Shown here piece after piece: positions 36,894 through 46,242 of a DNA stretch of 64,000 nucleotides. The position numbers were made by a program, and so were the translations under genes. The DNA is from Candidatus Azobacteroides pseudotrichonymphae (GTDB taxonomy: Bacteria > Bacteroidota > Bacteroidia > Bacteroidales > Azobacteroidaceae): assembly GCA_002091395.1 (NCBI GenBank), contig AP017913.1:60520-124519 (forward strand), written 5' to 3'. The notes beneath the pieces were generated by a model, which was not told where the DNA came from, searched no databases, and worked only from the letters and a program-made list of their open reading frames with translations. Position 1 is the first letter of the stretch. Every line of letters begins with the position of its first letter.

Positions 36894-37403
36894 TTATTCG
36901 ATCTTATACTTAACAAAATGCATAGCTTTTAATGCATTAACTAAATGCTGTCCCCAGCATTTTTTGAAATTTTCAATACAAAGCATCAAAGAATCACTCA
37001 TAATTTTTTTATCTCCATTTTTAAAAACTGAAATAAAGTTACCCAAATTTTGATAAATATTAGCTAAATCTTTTGATACTTTTGCTGTATTGAGTGAACT
37101 ACTATATTTAGTTTCTTGTTTAAAAACTTCTAAGTATAAATTATCATTCCCTAATAGATCACTGATGCTGCTTTCTATCTGTAAGTAGAGATCATTACTC
37201 ATTACCAATTCTAAGTTAGATTTGTAATATTCCTTAATTTTTGGAATAATAGATGCTTTAATATATAAAAGTGGCAAAACTTTTGTCATATTGTTAATAA
37301 AAATTTTTTTCTCTGTTTTTTTTGTTTTTTCTAATAGCATACAATATTCAACAGCAACACGTGTAAAATCTATTGTGTATTTTGAAAAAACAACATCTTG
37401 CAT
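36894..37403 (-). CDS. DUF5063 family protein
   Basis: 169 residues, all predicted helical. The N-terminus (FTRVAVEYCMLLEKTKK) and the C-terminal WGQHLVNALKAMH fit DUF5063, a Bacteroidota family of unknown function. No signal peptide, so probably cytoplasmic. It stands alone between two gene-poor stretches of 783 and 885 bp. Confidence 0.75.
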   Translation of the reverse strand: MQDVVFSKYTIDFTRVAVEYCMLLEKTKKTEKKIFINNMTKVLPLLYIKASIIPKIKEYYKSNLELVMSNDLYLQIESSISDLLGNDNLYLEVFKQETKYSSSLNTAKVSKDLANIYQNLGNFISVFKNGDKKIMSDSLMLCIENFKKCWGQHLVNALKAMHFVKYKIE

Positions 37404-38288
37404 TTATCTTAAGATTAATTTTAGATTATTATAAAAATTATATCTGCGACACATTTAGTATCTAATACTAAAATTCTAATGTTCAAGGAATGATTTCTAA
37501 ATATAGCATGTAGCTGTTAAAATTTCAACGTAATTTAAGATTATATTTTCAAATTCATCTTAATCATATTGTCCATTGTAAAGAAATTTTTCATATTTTA
37601 TATAACTTATGAACTTTTGTACTTTTTTAATGATAAAAAATCAGTTGGTAAAGAATTCTAGTTGTTTCATAGATAATGAAAATATAATAGTTTTTCTGCA
37701 AAAAGTTTCTGATGTTATTTAGAAGAATTATATAATTCTTTAAGTATTTGTTTTAGATAATATTTTTTAAAAATTTCATAAAAATCAATCTTAACCATAC
37801 TGAAGTAATTCTTGATATAATACTAAATTGAAATATAAAATTATTACAAGTATTTTGGTAATTTCTACTTCTGTAAAGTTGTAAATTTTCCAGTGAAAAT
37901 GCAAAGAAAAATTGTAATTTTCTACAAAATCTATTTGGAAGAAAAATTTTTTAATGGTACATTAGGAATGTTTGTTAGGTGATTCTAACTATAAAGTCAA
38001 ATGAAAGAGCATCATACCAGAATTTATAACAAATTAAAGACAATTTTAGATCAAAACATAGAAGAAATAACAAATCTAAGAATACTATTAATTGCTTCAA
38101 CATATTTATAATAAAATATTCACTCAATGGTTTGCATTTGTAGTAAGGCAAATTATTTTTTTTGTTTTTTGGCAAATTTTTTGCCGTTCCGCTATTTATA
38201 GTATTTATAAAAAAAGTTCGTAAATTTATTTATTTTTCAAAAGTATAGCGTATGTTTTTGATATAAATCGAAATAAAAATATAAGTTT
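37404..38288. other. Gene-poor spacer upstream of grpE
   Basis: 885 bp. A 36-codon ORF at 38001-38111 (+, beginning MKEHHTRIYNKLKTIL) looks protein-like but is too short to assign. A 9 bp perfect palindrome lies at 37723-37740. No heat-shock operator of the CIRCE type was seen before grpE. Confidence 0.45.
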
Positions 38289-38858
38289 ATGAATGATAAA
38301 GAAAAAGAACTTGAAAATGTAATTCAAAATGAGGATGATTTGTCTGATAGTGCAATAAAAGAGGAGCATATAGAAGGACAGATTTTATCAGAAGATTTGA
38401 AATTATCCGACAAAATGACAGATTTAAGAGAAAAGTTTGAACAATTAAAGGATACTAATCTTCGTTTAATGGCAGAGTATGATAATTATCGAAAACGTAC
38501 TATTAAGGAAAAATCTGATTTGGTTAAATATGGTGTAGAAAAAGTGTTTGTTAGTCTTCTTCCGATAATAGATGATTTTGAAAGAGCTTTAGAGATGATC
38601 AAGGAAGCTAAGGAAGTGGATATTATAAAAGAAGGTGTAGATTTGATTCATAGAAAATTTCTTTTGTTTCTTCAACAAAATGGCATAAAGGCGATTGATT
38701 CAGTTGGACAAACTTTCGAGGCTGATTTATTTGAAGCTGTTGCGACAGTACCTGCAAATAGTGAAGAACAGAAGGGTAAGATTATGGATAAGTTGCAAAC
38801 TGGGTATACTTTGAATGATAAAGTTATTCGCCACGCAAAGGTAGTGGTGGCAAATTAG
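38289..38858 (+). CDS. grpE: Nucleotide exchange factor GrpE
   Basis: DnaK co-chaperone that releases ADP. 189 residues. Acidic N-terminus, long coiled coil (about 35-75), and the core MAEYDNYRKRT, LLPIIDDFERALE, and C-terminal beta domain with GQTFEADLFEAV. First gene of grpE-dnaJ, 23 bp apart. dnaK is about 20 kb away in this window. Confidence 0.96.
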   Translation: MNDKEKELENVIQNEDDLSDSAIKEEHIEGQILSEDLKLSDKMTDLREKFEQLKDTNLRLMAEYDNYRKRTIKEKSDLVKYGVEKVFVSLLPIIDDFERALEMIKEAKEVDIIKEGVDLIHRKFLLFLQQNGIKAIDSVGQTFEADLFEAVATVPANSEEQKGKIMDKLQTGYTLNDKVIRHAKVVVAN

Positions 38859-38881
38859 AGAAAAAATTATTAAGTTAAAAT

Positions 38882-40021
38882 ATGGCAGCTACGACAAAAA
38901 GAGATTATTATGAAATTTTGGGAATTTCTAGAACAGCATCAGTTGATGAAATTAAAAAAGCGTATAGAAAAAAGGCTATTCAATATCATCCTGATAAAAA
39001 TCCCGGGAATAAAAATGCTGAGGAAAAATTTAAGGAGGCAGCTGAAGCATACGAAGTTTTAAGTGATCCAAATAAAAAGAGTAGGTATGATCAGTTAGGA
39101 CATGCAGGATTAGGTGGTTCTTCTGGTGGTTTTGATAGAAGAGAAACCTCTATGGAGGATATTTTTTCTCGTTTTGGAGATATCTTTAGTGGATTTTCTG
39201 ATGGATTTGGATTTGGTGGAAATGCTAGTAGAGTCAATAAGGGCGCAGATTTAAGGGTAAAAGTCAAATTAACACTTAAAGAAATAGCACTAGGTGTTGA
39301 AAAAAAACTTAAAGTAAAAAAATATATTTCTTGTTTCCATTGTAAAGGAACTGGTGCAGAAAATGGAGACTATCGTACTTGTTCTACTTGTCGTGGGAAA
39401 GGGCAAGTGACGAAAATAGTGAACATTGGATTTGGTCAAATGCAGACTTCTTCTGTTTGTCCTGAATGTCGCGGAGATGGAAGAGTAATTTCTAGAAAAT
39501 GTCAATATTGTTACGGAGAAGGGATTGTTCGAGGTGAAGATGTAATTAAAGTTAATATACCTGCTGGTGTAATTGGAGGCATGCAGCTTTCTGTAAAGGA
39601 AAAAGGTAATGCTGCTCGTCGTGGTGGAATTAATGGAGATTTGCTGATACTGGTTGAAGAAGAACCTAATACTGAATTTATGAGAGATCAGCAAGATATT
39701 ATTTATAATTTGATTTTAACTTTTTATCAAGCAGCAGTTGGTTGTGTAGTGGAGGTTCCTACATTGGATGGTAAGGCGAAGGTTAAGATACAGCCAGGGA
39801 CTCAACCTGGCAAAATACTTAGGTTAAAAAATAAGGGGTTGCCTTCTGTTGATAAGTATGGGCGGGGAGATTTATTAGTTAATGTTACTGTTTATGTTCC
39901 TGAAAATTTGACTGAAAGACAAAAAGAACTCTTGTCTATGATAGGCAATTCTGCTAATTTTGAGCCTTCGAATTCAGTAAAGGGAAAATTTTTTAGTAAA
40001 CTTAGGAATGTGTTTGGTTGA
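38882..40021 (+). CDS. dnaJ: Chaperone protein DnaJ
   Basis: Hsp40 co-chaperone stimulating DnaK. 379 residues. J-domain (about 1-75) with the HPD in YHPDKNPGN, Gly/Phe-rich linker (GGFDRRETS to GFGFGGN), then four zinc CxxCxGxG-type motifs: [24 protein letters not shown] and CQYCYGEG. C-terminal substrate-binding domains follow. Full length, type I. Confidence 0.97.
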   Translation: MAATTKRDYYEILGISRTASVDEIKKAYRKKAIQYHPDKNPGNKNAEEKFKEAAEAYEVLSDPNKKSRYDQLGHAGLGGSSGGFDRRETSMEDIFSRFGDIFSGFSDGFGFGGNASRVNKGADLRVKVKLTLKEIALGVEKKLKVKKYISCFHCKGTGAENGDYRTCSTCRGKGQVTKIVNIGFGQMQTSSVCPECRGDGRVISRKCQYCYGEGIVRGEDVIKVNIPAGVIGGMQLSVKEKGNAARRGGINGDLLILVEEEPNTEFMRDQQDIIYNLILTFYQAAVGCVVEVPTLDGKAKVKIQPGTQPGKILRLKNKGLPSVDKYGRGDLLVNVTVYVPENLTERQKELLSMIGNSANFEPSNSVKGKFFSKLRNVFG

Positions 40022-40157
40022 TGACATTATGTAATTGAATATTTTTTACTAGTCCATACTAATGTGTTTTGAATTTTATTTTTATTCTATTATTTTAATC
40101 TATAATATTATTTGATTAGTTTGCAAGTTAAAATCATATGAAGTTTATTGTTTTTTG

Positions 40158-40200
40158 ATGTGTTTTTGAATTACTTGATTCAAGTAATTCAAAAACACAT
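40158..40200 (+). terminator. Perfect palindrome, 21 bp arms, after dnaJ
   Basis: Arms 40158-40178 and 40180-40200 around a single T; contains T5 and A5 runs and is followed by T7 at 40210-40216. About 137 bp after the dnaJ stop. Probably a grpE-dnaJ terminator. Confidence 0.6.
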
Positions 40201-40410
40201 TTATGCAATCTTTTTTTGTAAAAAGTTTTATGTTTATTTTTTGTTGTAAAGTTTTTCTGTTTTAGAATTCTTCATGAATCATTTTCATTTCCATATTTCA
40301 TAAATTTGATCTAGTTATTGAATTATTAGCTAATTGATTTTTTAATTAGAATTGTTTTTATATCCAATTTCGTTTTTTGCATAAAAATATAGTACAGTAG
40401 ATTTTATATG

Positions 40411-40446
40411 ATTTCAAAATGATTTTTTAAAAAATCATTTTGAAAT
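40411..40446. repeat. Perfect loopless palindrome, 18 bp arms
   Basis: 40411-40428 is followed directly by its exact reverse complement, 40429-40446; the centre is T6A6. No loop bases, so any hairpin must open several central pairs. No ORF overlaps it. Confidence 0.65.
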
Positions 40447-40645
40447 TTAAAAGTGTTTATGAGTTTTTGTTTACATGCATCAGTAGTAAAGAATAGATTA
40501 TTATTCAGTAATATAATTTTTTTAATCTTTAATTTGGTACCAATGGTAATTATATAAAGTATCTTGACAAGAATTTGCATTAATTAGTACATTTATTTCA
40601 ATTACATAGCTAATTGTATATATAAATAGTTTACAGGAGGCATTT

Positions 40646-40674
40646 ATATGATTCTATTACTATTAGAATCATAT
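40646..40674. repeat. 11 bp inverted repeat before addA
   Basis: Arms 40646-40656 and 40664-40674, 7 nt loop, ending 58 bp before the helicase-nuclease start. A GGAGG sits just before it. Could be a leader hairpin. Confidence 0.45.
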
Positions 40675-40732
40675 TTTTGAAATTTTATTATTGAATTTTA
40701 TCTCTGTTAAGATTGAGAATAAGATATAAATC

Positions 40733-43700
40733 ATGTCAAAAATAAAAATATATAGAGCTTCAGCTGGTTCAGGTAAAACTTATATTCTAATTTTAGAGTA
40801 TATTAAATGTCTATTACTATCAAATGATAGTAATTATTTTCAACATATCATGGCAGTTAGTTTTACAAAAGATGCTACATGTGAAATGAAAAGACGAATA
40901 TTGGAAGAGTTGTATGGTCTTGCAATGAATACTGATGATTCAAAAAAAAATTATTTGTCTTTACAAAAAATGTTGAAAGAAGAAAAAGTTTTTCTAAAAA
41001 AAAAAACAATCGCTATAAAATCTAAAAAAATTTTTCAAGCAATTCTTCATAATTATGGATATTTAAATATTACAACGATTGATAGTTTTTTTCAACGAAT
41101 AGTGCATAATTTATCTCGTGAATTAAGATGCGGCAGTTATTTTGAACTAGAAATGAATACTCAAAGAGTAGTACAAGAAGCCGTCTACAAAGTAATAGAA
41201 AGGGCTAATGAGGATAATCAATTATTTGAATGGATAAAAACATATGTAGAGTATTTGATAAATGATGGTAAAAATTTTGAAATAGAAAGACAAATTAAAG
41301 TATTTAATGAGTGTATATATGATGAATCATTTCAGAAGTATAGAAAATATTTTTTAAATGAGCCGTTTTTTTTTGAAAAAATCTTAAAAAGTCAAGAACA
41401 AATACAAATAAAGTGTCATTTTTTTTTTAAAAATACAAAACAAAAAATTGACACTTTATTGGAAAAATATCAGCTTAGTGAAAATGATTTTGTAAAAAAA
41501 AGTGGAGATAATCCTATCATTTTTTTTAAAAAATTAAGTGATGGGATGTGGAAAGACTACATGAAAGGCAGTAAAATAATAGAAAAATGTTGCAAACATA
41601 ATTATGCATGGGCTAATAAAAATCATGAAAGAATAAAAGAAATAATCATTTTGGTTGATTCAAAATTGATGTCTATACTTAAAAAAACTCTCAAAGTATT
41701 GCAAAAAATATCTACATCTCAAATAGTAATAGATAATCTTTACCAATTAGGGTTAATAAGAAGTGTTATAAAAAAAATTGAAGAAGAAAATTATAAACAA
41801 AATAGATTTGTATTGTCAGATACAAACATGTTTCTTTATCAAATGATAGATGATAATGATGCTCCATTTATTTATGAAAAAATAGGAACTAAAATTAAAC
41901 ATGTAATGATTGACGAATTTCAGGATATTAGTCAATTACAATGGGAGAATTTTAATGTTTTATTTAAAGAAATTGTTGCTAAAAACAATTTTAGTTTGAT
42001 AGTAGGAGATGAGAAACAATCGATTTATCGTTGGAGAAATAGTCATTGCGGAATGTTAAAAAAAATATCAGAAAGACTAAACGGTGATGATAAGTACCTA
42101 TTATATAACTGGAGGAGTGAAAAACGCATTGTCGATTTCAATAATATGTTTTTTACTTCAATATCTCAAGTGATTAATCACAATAATTTCTCTATATATG
42201 ATGATGTTAAGCAAAAATCTGTAAAAAATGATGAAAAAGGTTATGTTTTTGTTCAATTTGTTAAAAGATGCAGAGGTCATGAAAAAAATTATTTAAAACA
42301 TATGTATGAATCAGTTTTTAAACAACTTAAAATATTATATGATAATGGTATACAGGCTGAAGATATTTGTATTCTTTTAAGAAAAAATGAAACAATAAAT
42401 ATATTTGCTGAATATCTTTCACAAAAGACGAATGATTATCCAGAAATGGAAAAAAAACATTACCTTACAATTATTTCTAATGAAGCATTTTACTTACGTA
42501 ATTCACTTGCTATAAAAATCATTATTACATCACTTGAATTAATTTTTAGAAAAAAAAATAAAATATATGAGGACCAATTAATATATTTGTTGAAATCAGG
42601 AGGATTGAATGTTCGTGATTTGGCAATTGATTCATTATCATCTATGCCATTGTTTGATCTTGTTAGTTATATTTGCAAATTATTTGAATTAGAACGTTTG
42701 ATTGGTCAGTCAGCTTATTTGTTCATTTTTTATGATTGTCTTAATAAATATATAGTTAAATATCCTGCTACTGTTTACCATTTTCTTGATTATTGGAACA
42801 AAGAATGTTTAGATAAGACTATTCCAGCCGGAATTAAATTGAATGGAGTAAGAGCCATGACAATTCACAAGTCAAAGGGTTTGCAATTTTCTACGGTAAT
42901 AGTCCCTTGTTGTGACTGGGATCTTTCTCCAAAAAATAACCCTCTTATATGGTGTAAATCTCCAAAAAATATAAAAAGTATACCTGTATTACCTATTACG
43001 TATAAAAAAGAACTAGAAAATACTGATTTTGTATTAGAATATGAAGAAGAAACAATTCAGTCATATGTAGATAATATAAATCTTTTATATGTAGCTTTTA
43101 CAAGGGCTGAACAAAATTTAATTGTACTAGCAAAATATAAACGAAAAGTAAATAAAATAAAAAAAGTATCAGACTTGCTGCAATTATTCGTAAAACGATT
43201 AGATGAATGCTGGGAAGAAAAAGAAACATGTTTAAAAATTGGTAAAATTTCTTTTCCAAGTGAAAAAATAGATAAAGTAATCGTGGATAATCCTTTAAAG
43301 CAAGACATTTTGATAAAGGAAATAAAATTTTCATTAAGTGGGAAAGGAAAATTCAAGTTTAAACAATCTAGTCAATTCAAAAAATTCATGTCTAATAAAG
43401 TAATTGGTGTTGATTGTACCAAGAAATTTATAAATATTAATTATGGCAATATTATGCATTATCTATTTTCAAAAATAAATTTTTTGGATGATATTGAAAA
43501 AGTTGTAAGTGATGGGATAATGCAAGGATTAATTCAGTTTGAAGAAAAAAAAAAATATATAGATGAAATACAACAATTTATTAAATCATCAAAAGTAGAA
43601 AGTTGGTTTAATAATCATAATGAAATTTATAAGGAATGTGCAATTATTGCTGAAGAAAACGGTGTCATAATTAATAAACGACCAGATCGTGTATTAATTA

Positions 43701-43861
43701 CAGATAATAAAGTTATTATTATAGATTATAAATTTGGGGAACCTCAATTTTTTCATGAAAAACAACTACAACATTATGTTAGTTTGTTAGCTAAAATGAA
43801 TTATTCTAATATAGAAGCATATTTATGGTATGTTGTTAAAAATCAAATTAAAAAGGTCTAG
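40733..43861 (+). CDS. addA: AddA/RecB-like UvrD-family helicase-nuclease
   Basis: Double-strand break end-processing enzyme, 1042 residues. Helicase motifs in order: Walker A ASAGSGKTY (9-17), VSFTKDATCEMKRR (Ia), MIDEFQDISQLQW (II), VGDEKQSIYRWR (III), TIHKSKGLQF (V) and LLYVAFTRAEQNL (VI). The C-terminal RecB-type nuclease keeps GNIMHYLF, RPDRVL, IIDYKFG and QLQHYVSLL, so both activities look intact. The AddB partner usually sits next to addA, but no addB is adjacent here. It may lie elsewhere or be lost. Symbol by domain pattern. Confidence 0.9.
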   Translation: MSKIKIYRASAGSGKTYILILEYIKCLLLSNDSNYFQHIMAVSFTKDATCEMKRRILEELYGLAMNTDDSKKNYLSLQKMLKEEKVFLKKKTIAIKSKKIFQAILHNYGYLNITTIDSFFQRIVHNLSRELRCGSYFELEMNTQRVVQEAVYKVIERANEDNQLFEWIKTYVEYLINDGKNFEIERQIKVFNECIYDESFQKYRKYFLNEPFFFEKILKSQEQIQIKCHFFFKNTKQKIDTLLEKYQLSENDFVKKSGDNPIIFFKKLSDGMWKDYMKGSKIIEKCCKHNYAWANKNHERIKEIIILVDSKLMSILKKTLKVLQKISTSQIVIDNLYQLGLIRSVIKKIEEENYKQNRFVLSDTNMFLYQMIDDNDAPFIYEKIGTKIKHVMIDEFQDISQLQWENFNVLFKEIVAKNNFSLIVGDEKQSIYRWRNSHCGMLKKISERLNGDDKYLLYNWRSEKRIVDFNNMFFTSISQVINHNNFSIYDDVKQKSVKNDEKGYVFVQFVKRCRGHEKNYLKHMYESVFKQLKILYDNGIQAEDICILLRKNETINIFAEYLSQKTNDYPEMEKKHYLTIISNEAFYLRNSLAIKIIITSLELIFRKKNKIYEDQLIYLLKSGGLNVRDLAIDSLSSMPLFDLVSYICKLFELERLIGQSAYLFIFYDCLNKYIVKYPATVYHFLDYWNKECLDKTIPAGIKLNGVRAMTIHKSKGLQFSTVIVPCCDWDLSPKNNPLIWCKSPKNIKSIPVLPITYKKELENTDFVLEYEEETIQSYVDNINLLYVAFTRAEQNLIVLAKYKRKVNKIKKVSDLLQLFVKRLDECWEEKETCLKIGKISFPSEKIDKVIVDNPLKQDILIKEIKFSLSGKGKFKFKQSSQFKKFMSNKVIGVDCTKKFININYGNIMHYLFSKINFLDDIEKVVSDGIMQGLIQFEEKKKYIDEIQQFIKSSKVESWFNNHNEIYKECAIIAEENGVIINKRPDRVLITDNKVIIIDYKFGEPQFFHEKQLQHYVSLLAKMNYSNIEAYLWYVVKNQIKKV

Positions 43862-43887
43862 TTTTAATTAAGATTAGATTTAATGTC

Positions 43888-44238
43888 ATGGAAAATAAAA
43901 AATTGCAAAAAATAGAACGTTTGATACAAAAAGAAATTAACGAACTGTTCCGTTTACAGGCCAAACAATTTAAAAAGCTTGTTATAATGTCGGTAATTAC
44001 AGTGAGAGTAAGTCCAGATTTGGGTATAGCAAAAATTTTTTTGAGTATTTATCCGTCCAATAGCATAATCAATATTATGGATAATGTAAAAAAAAACAAA
44101 AACAATATTCGCTATAATTTAGGGTTACGCATTGGGAAAAAAATTAGGCGTGTTCCTGAATTATTTTTTTACGTTGATAACTCTTTTGATTATATAGATA
44201 ATATAAGTCGTTTGATAAGTCAAAATGAGGGAATATGA
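43888..44238 (+). CDS. rbfA: Ribosome-binding factor A
   Basis: KH-fold protein needed for late 30S maturation and 16S 5' processing. 116 residues. IERLIQKEINELF at the N-terminus, ITVRVSPDLGIAKIFLSI and the C-terminal RRVPELFFYVDNSFDY are typical. It overlaps the next gene by 4 bp (ATGA), so translation is coupled, a pairing common in Bacteroidota. Confidence 0.93.
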   Translation: MENKKLQKIERLIQKEINELFRLQAKQFKKLVIMSVITVRVSPDLGIAKIFLSIYPSNSIINIMDNVKKNKNNIRYNLGLRIGKKIRRVPELFFYVDNSFDYIDNISRLISQNEGI

Positions 44239-45452
44239 ATTTTCCATTGTATGTTGCCAGACGGTATTTTTTTTCTAAAAAATCTCATAATGTTATTAAT
44301 ATTATTTCGCTGGTAACAATTTCAGGTATAGCAATTGCTACATTAGCAGCAGTTTGTATACTTTCTGTTTTTAATGGATTTCACGATTTAATTTCTAAAA
44401 CATTTGGGGTATTTGACCCAGAATTAAAAATTACTTCTGTAAGAGAGAAGGTGTTTGATCCAACAAGCAGTGCTTTTCTTAAAATTTATAAATTACCAGA
44501 AGTAGCATTGGTATCTGAAACTTTAGAAGATAATGTTTTAGTAAAGTATAATCAACAGCAACTTCCAGTACTAATTAAAGGGGTGTCGAATAATTTTAAC
44601 AAATTAATTAATTTTGGAGATATTATTTTTAATGAAAAATTTAAATTAATAAATAAAACTCATTCTTTTGCTGTTTTAGGGATAGGAGTGGCAAAAATTT
44701 TGAATGTAGATGACGATTCTGGTGTACCTTTATGCTTTTATGCTCCTAAACGAGAAAATAAAAATTATAAAATGGCTGTTTTTAACGAAAAGAAGGCTTA
44801 CGTTAGTGGTATTTTTATGGTTAATCAACCTATTTATGATGATAATTATGTCATTGTTCCAATAAATTTTGTTCGTCAGTTATTAGGGTATAAAACTAAA
44901 ATCAGTGCTTTGGAAATAAAATTGAAAAATCCAGCTTGTATTTTGTCAATAAAAAAAAAAATAAGACAAATTCTTAAAGAAAATTTTTCTGTAAAAGATC
45001 GTTATGAACAACAGGAAACAGCTTTCAATATGGTTAGTATTGAAAAGTGGATTACTTTTTTACTGCTTTGTTTTATTTTTTCTATTGTTACTTTTAATTT
45101 GATTGGATCTCTTACCATATTAATTGTTGATAAGCAAAAAGACATTTATACATTTAGAGCTATTGGTGCAGATAAAAAACTTATTATTTATATTTTTTTG
45201 TTAGAAGGTTGTTTAATGGCTATTTTAGGGTGTATTAGTGGAATATTTTTAGGAGTTTTTATTTGTTTTTTACAAAAACAATTTGGAATTATTCACTTAG
45301 GAAGTGATTTTTCATTTTTGATTAATACGTACCCAGTTCAAATTAAAATAAATGATTTAGTTCTAATTTTTAGTACAGTACTAATAGTAAGTTTTACACT
45401 GGTTTTTTATTTTATTAAATGTGTAATAAATGAATATTTTCAAAAATTTTAA
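44235..45452 (+). CDS. LolC/LolE-type ABC permease (FtsX-like)
   Basis: 405 residues. One N-terminal helix (NIISLVTISGIAIATLAAVCIL), a large periplasmic domain (about 45-265), then three C-terminal helices (ITFLLLCFIFSIVTFNLIG, LEGCLMAILGCISGIFLGV, LVLIFSTVLIVSFTLVF). This is the MacB-core plus FtsX layout of lipoprotein-release permeases. Likely extracts lipoproteins with a LolD ATPase located elsewhere. LolC versus LolE cannot be told. Confidence 0.88.
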   Translation: MNFPLYVARRYFFSKKSHNVINIISLVTISGIAIATLAAVCILSVFNGFHDLISKTFGVFDPELKITSVREKVFDPTSSAFLKIYKLPEVALVSETLEDNVLVKYNQQQLPVLIKGVSNNFNKLINFGDIIFNEKFKLINKTHSFAVLGIGVAKILNVDDDSGVPLCFYAPKRENKNYKMAVFNEKKAYVSGIFMVNQPIYDDNYVIVPINFVRQLLGYKTKISALEIKLKNPACILSIKKKIRQILKENFSVKDRYEQQETAFNMVSIEKWITFLLLCFIFSIVTFNLIGSLTILIVDKQKDIYTFRAIGADKKLIIYIFLLEGCLMAILGCISGIFLGVFICFLQKQFGIIHLGSDFSFLINTYPVQIKINDLVLIFSTVLIVSFTLVFYFIKCVINEYFQKF

Positions 45453-45625
45453 CTTTGTGCATATATAAAAATGCAATGATTTTATTAACTTAGAATCAAA
45501 TTGACGCAAAAAGTCTTTCGGAAATCGGAATATTACATACTCAGTATTGAAAATCGTAAAAACATCAAAATTTGAAATGTTGGCAATTAATTAAAAATTA
45601 ATTTATTTTTTATTTAATCCAATCG

Positions 45626-45850
45626 TTAATAACCATTTGTATAAAAATATAAATTACAGTGAGATAAATGTTGTTTTTCAATTAACCAGTCTAAAATATT
45701 AATACGCAAATTATTTATGAAAATTATTTTAGTTTCTTCTGGTGTTCTTAAATAAAAATTTTTGTTTTTTTGGTAAAGTTGAAAATATTCAATTATCTTG
45801 TCTACGCTTTTGTGATATGTGTGATTTTGATCTATTTCATAGATTGATAA
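45626..45850 (-). pseudogene. Possible gene remnant, no start codon
   Basis: An open frame of about 74 codons on the minus strand bounded upstream by an in-frame stop and lacking an ATG, GTG or TTG near its beginning. Content is protein-like (KSVDKIIEYFQLYQ, NLRINILDWLIEKQHLSH). It may be the 3' end of a decayed gene. Family not recognised; chance in AT-rich DNA cannot be excluded. Confidence 0.3.
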
Positions 45851-46159
45851 TTATGTGAAGGATTTATTATATGAAAAATTACTTATATATTAAATTGAAT
45901 TCTATTTTCAATAAATAGTTGAAATTATTTAGTTAATAGTGTTATTTGTTCAAATTAAAAACGGTAATTAAAGTAAATTTTTACTTTAAAAGTGTGTCAC
46001 CTTCAGGTTGGTAATCGAGTGATTGATCAAATTGGAGAAGAGTTTTTGTTTTATTTTTGTGTAGTTAGCGATTGAATTAAACTGATTTTATGAGGTTAAT
46101 TGTTACATTGTTGATATATAAGAACAAATTGTTAATGTTTTTAATCTAGGTTATTAATT

Positions 46160-46184
46160 TTTACACTAAAATTTTTAGTGTAAA
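46160..46184. repeat. 12 bp inverted repeat upstream of fba
   Basis: Arms 46160-46171 and 46173-46184 around one base. Directly followed (46189-46212) by a second 12 bp inverted repeat with one mismatch. Both lie within 85 bp of the fba start, so they could form leader hairpins or a regulator site. Confidence 0.5.
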
Positions 46185-46242
46185 TTACTTTTGTTTTTAA
46201 TTAAAAGCAAAAATTACAAGTTTTAAAATAATAAAATTAACT

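Larger units (their letters stand above)
40022..40732. other. Spacer dnaJ-addA rich in palindromes
   Basis: 711 bp with no gene but three perfect inverted repeats: 40158-40200, 40411-40446 and 40646-40674. A GGAGG at 40636-40640 precedes the third; an ATG at 40648 opens only a 10-codon frame. Confidence 0.6.
45453..46242. other. Gene-poor spacer before fba
   Basis: 790 bp. Holds a probable gene remnant on the minus strand (45626-45850) and an inverted repeat just before fba (46160-46184). A TACTTTTG at 46186-46193 matches the -7 consensus TAnnTTTG, but no TTTG lies at the proper distance. Confidence 0.5.

Noticed and set aside
37975..38175. 66-codon minus-strand ORF in the spacer before grpE
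   Set aside because: Lysine/leucine/phenylalanine-rich composition expected from AT-rich DNA; no recognisable motif, and it overlaps another short open frame on the other strand.
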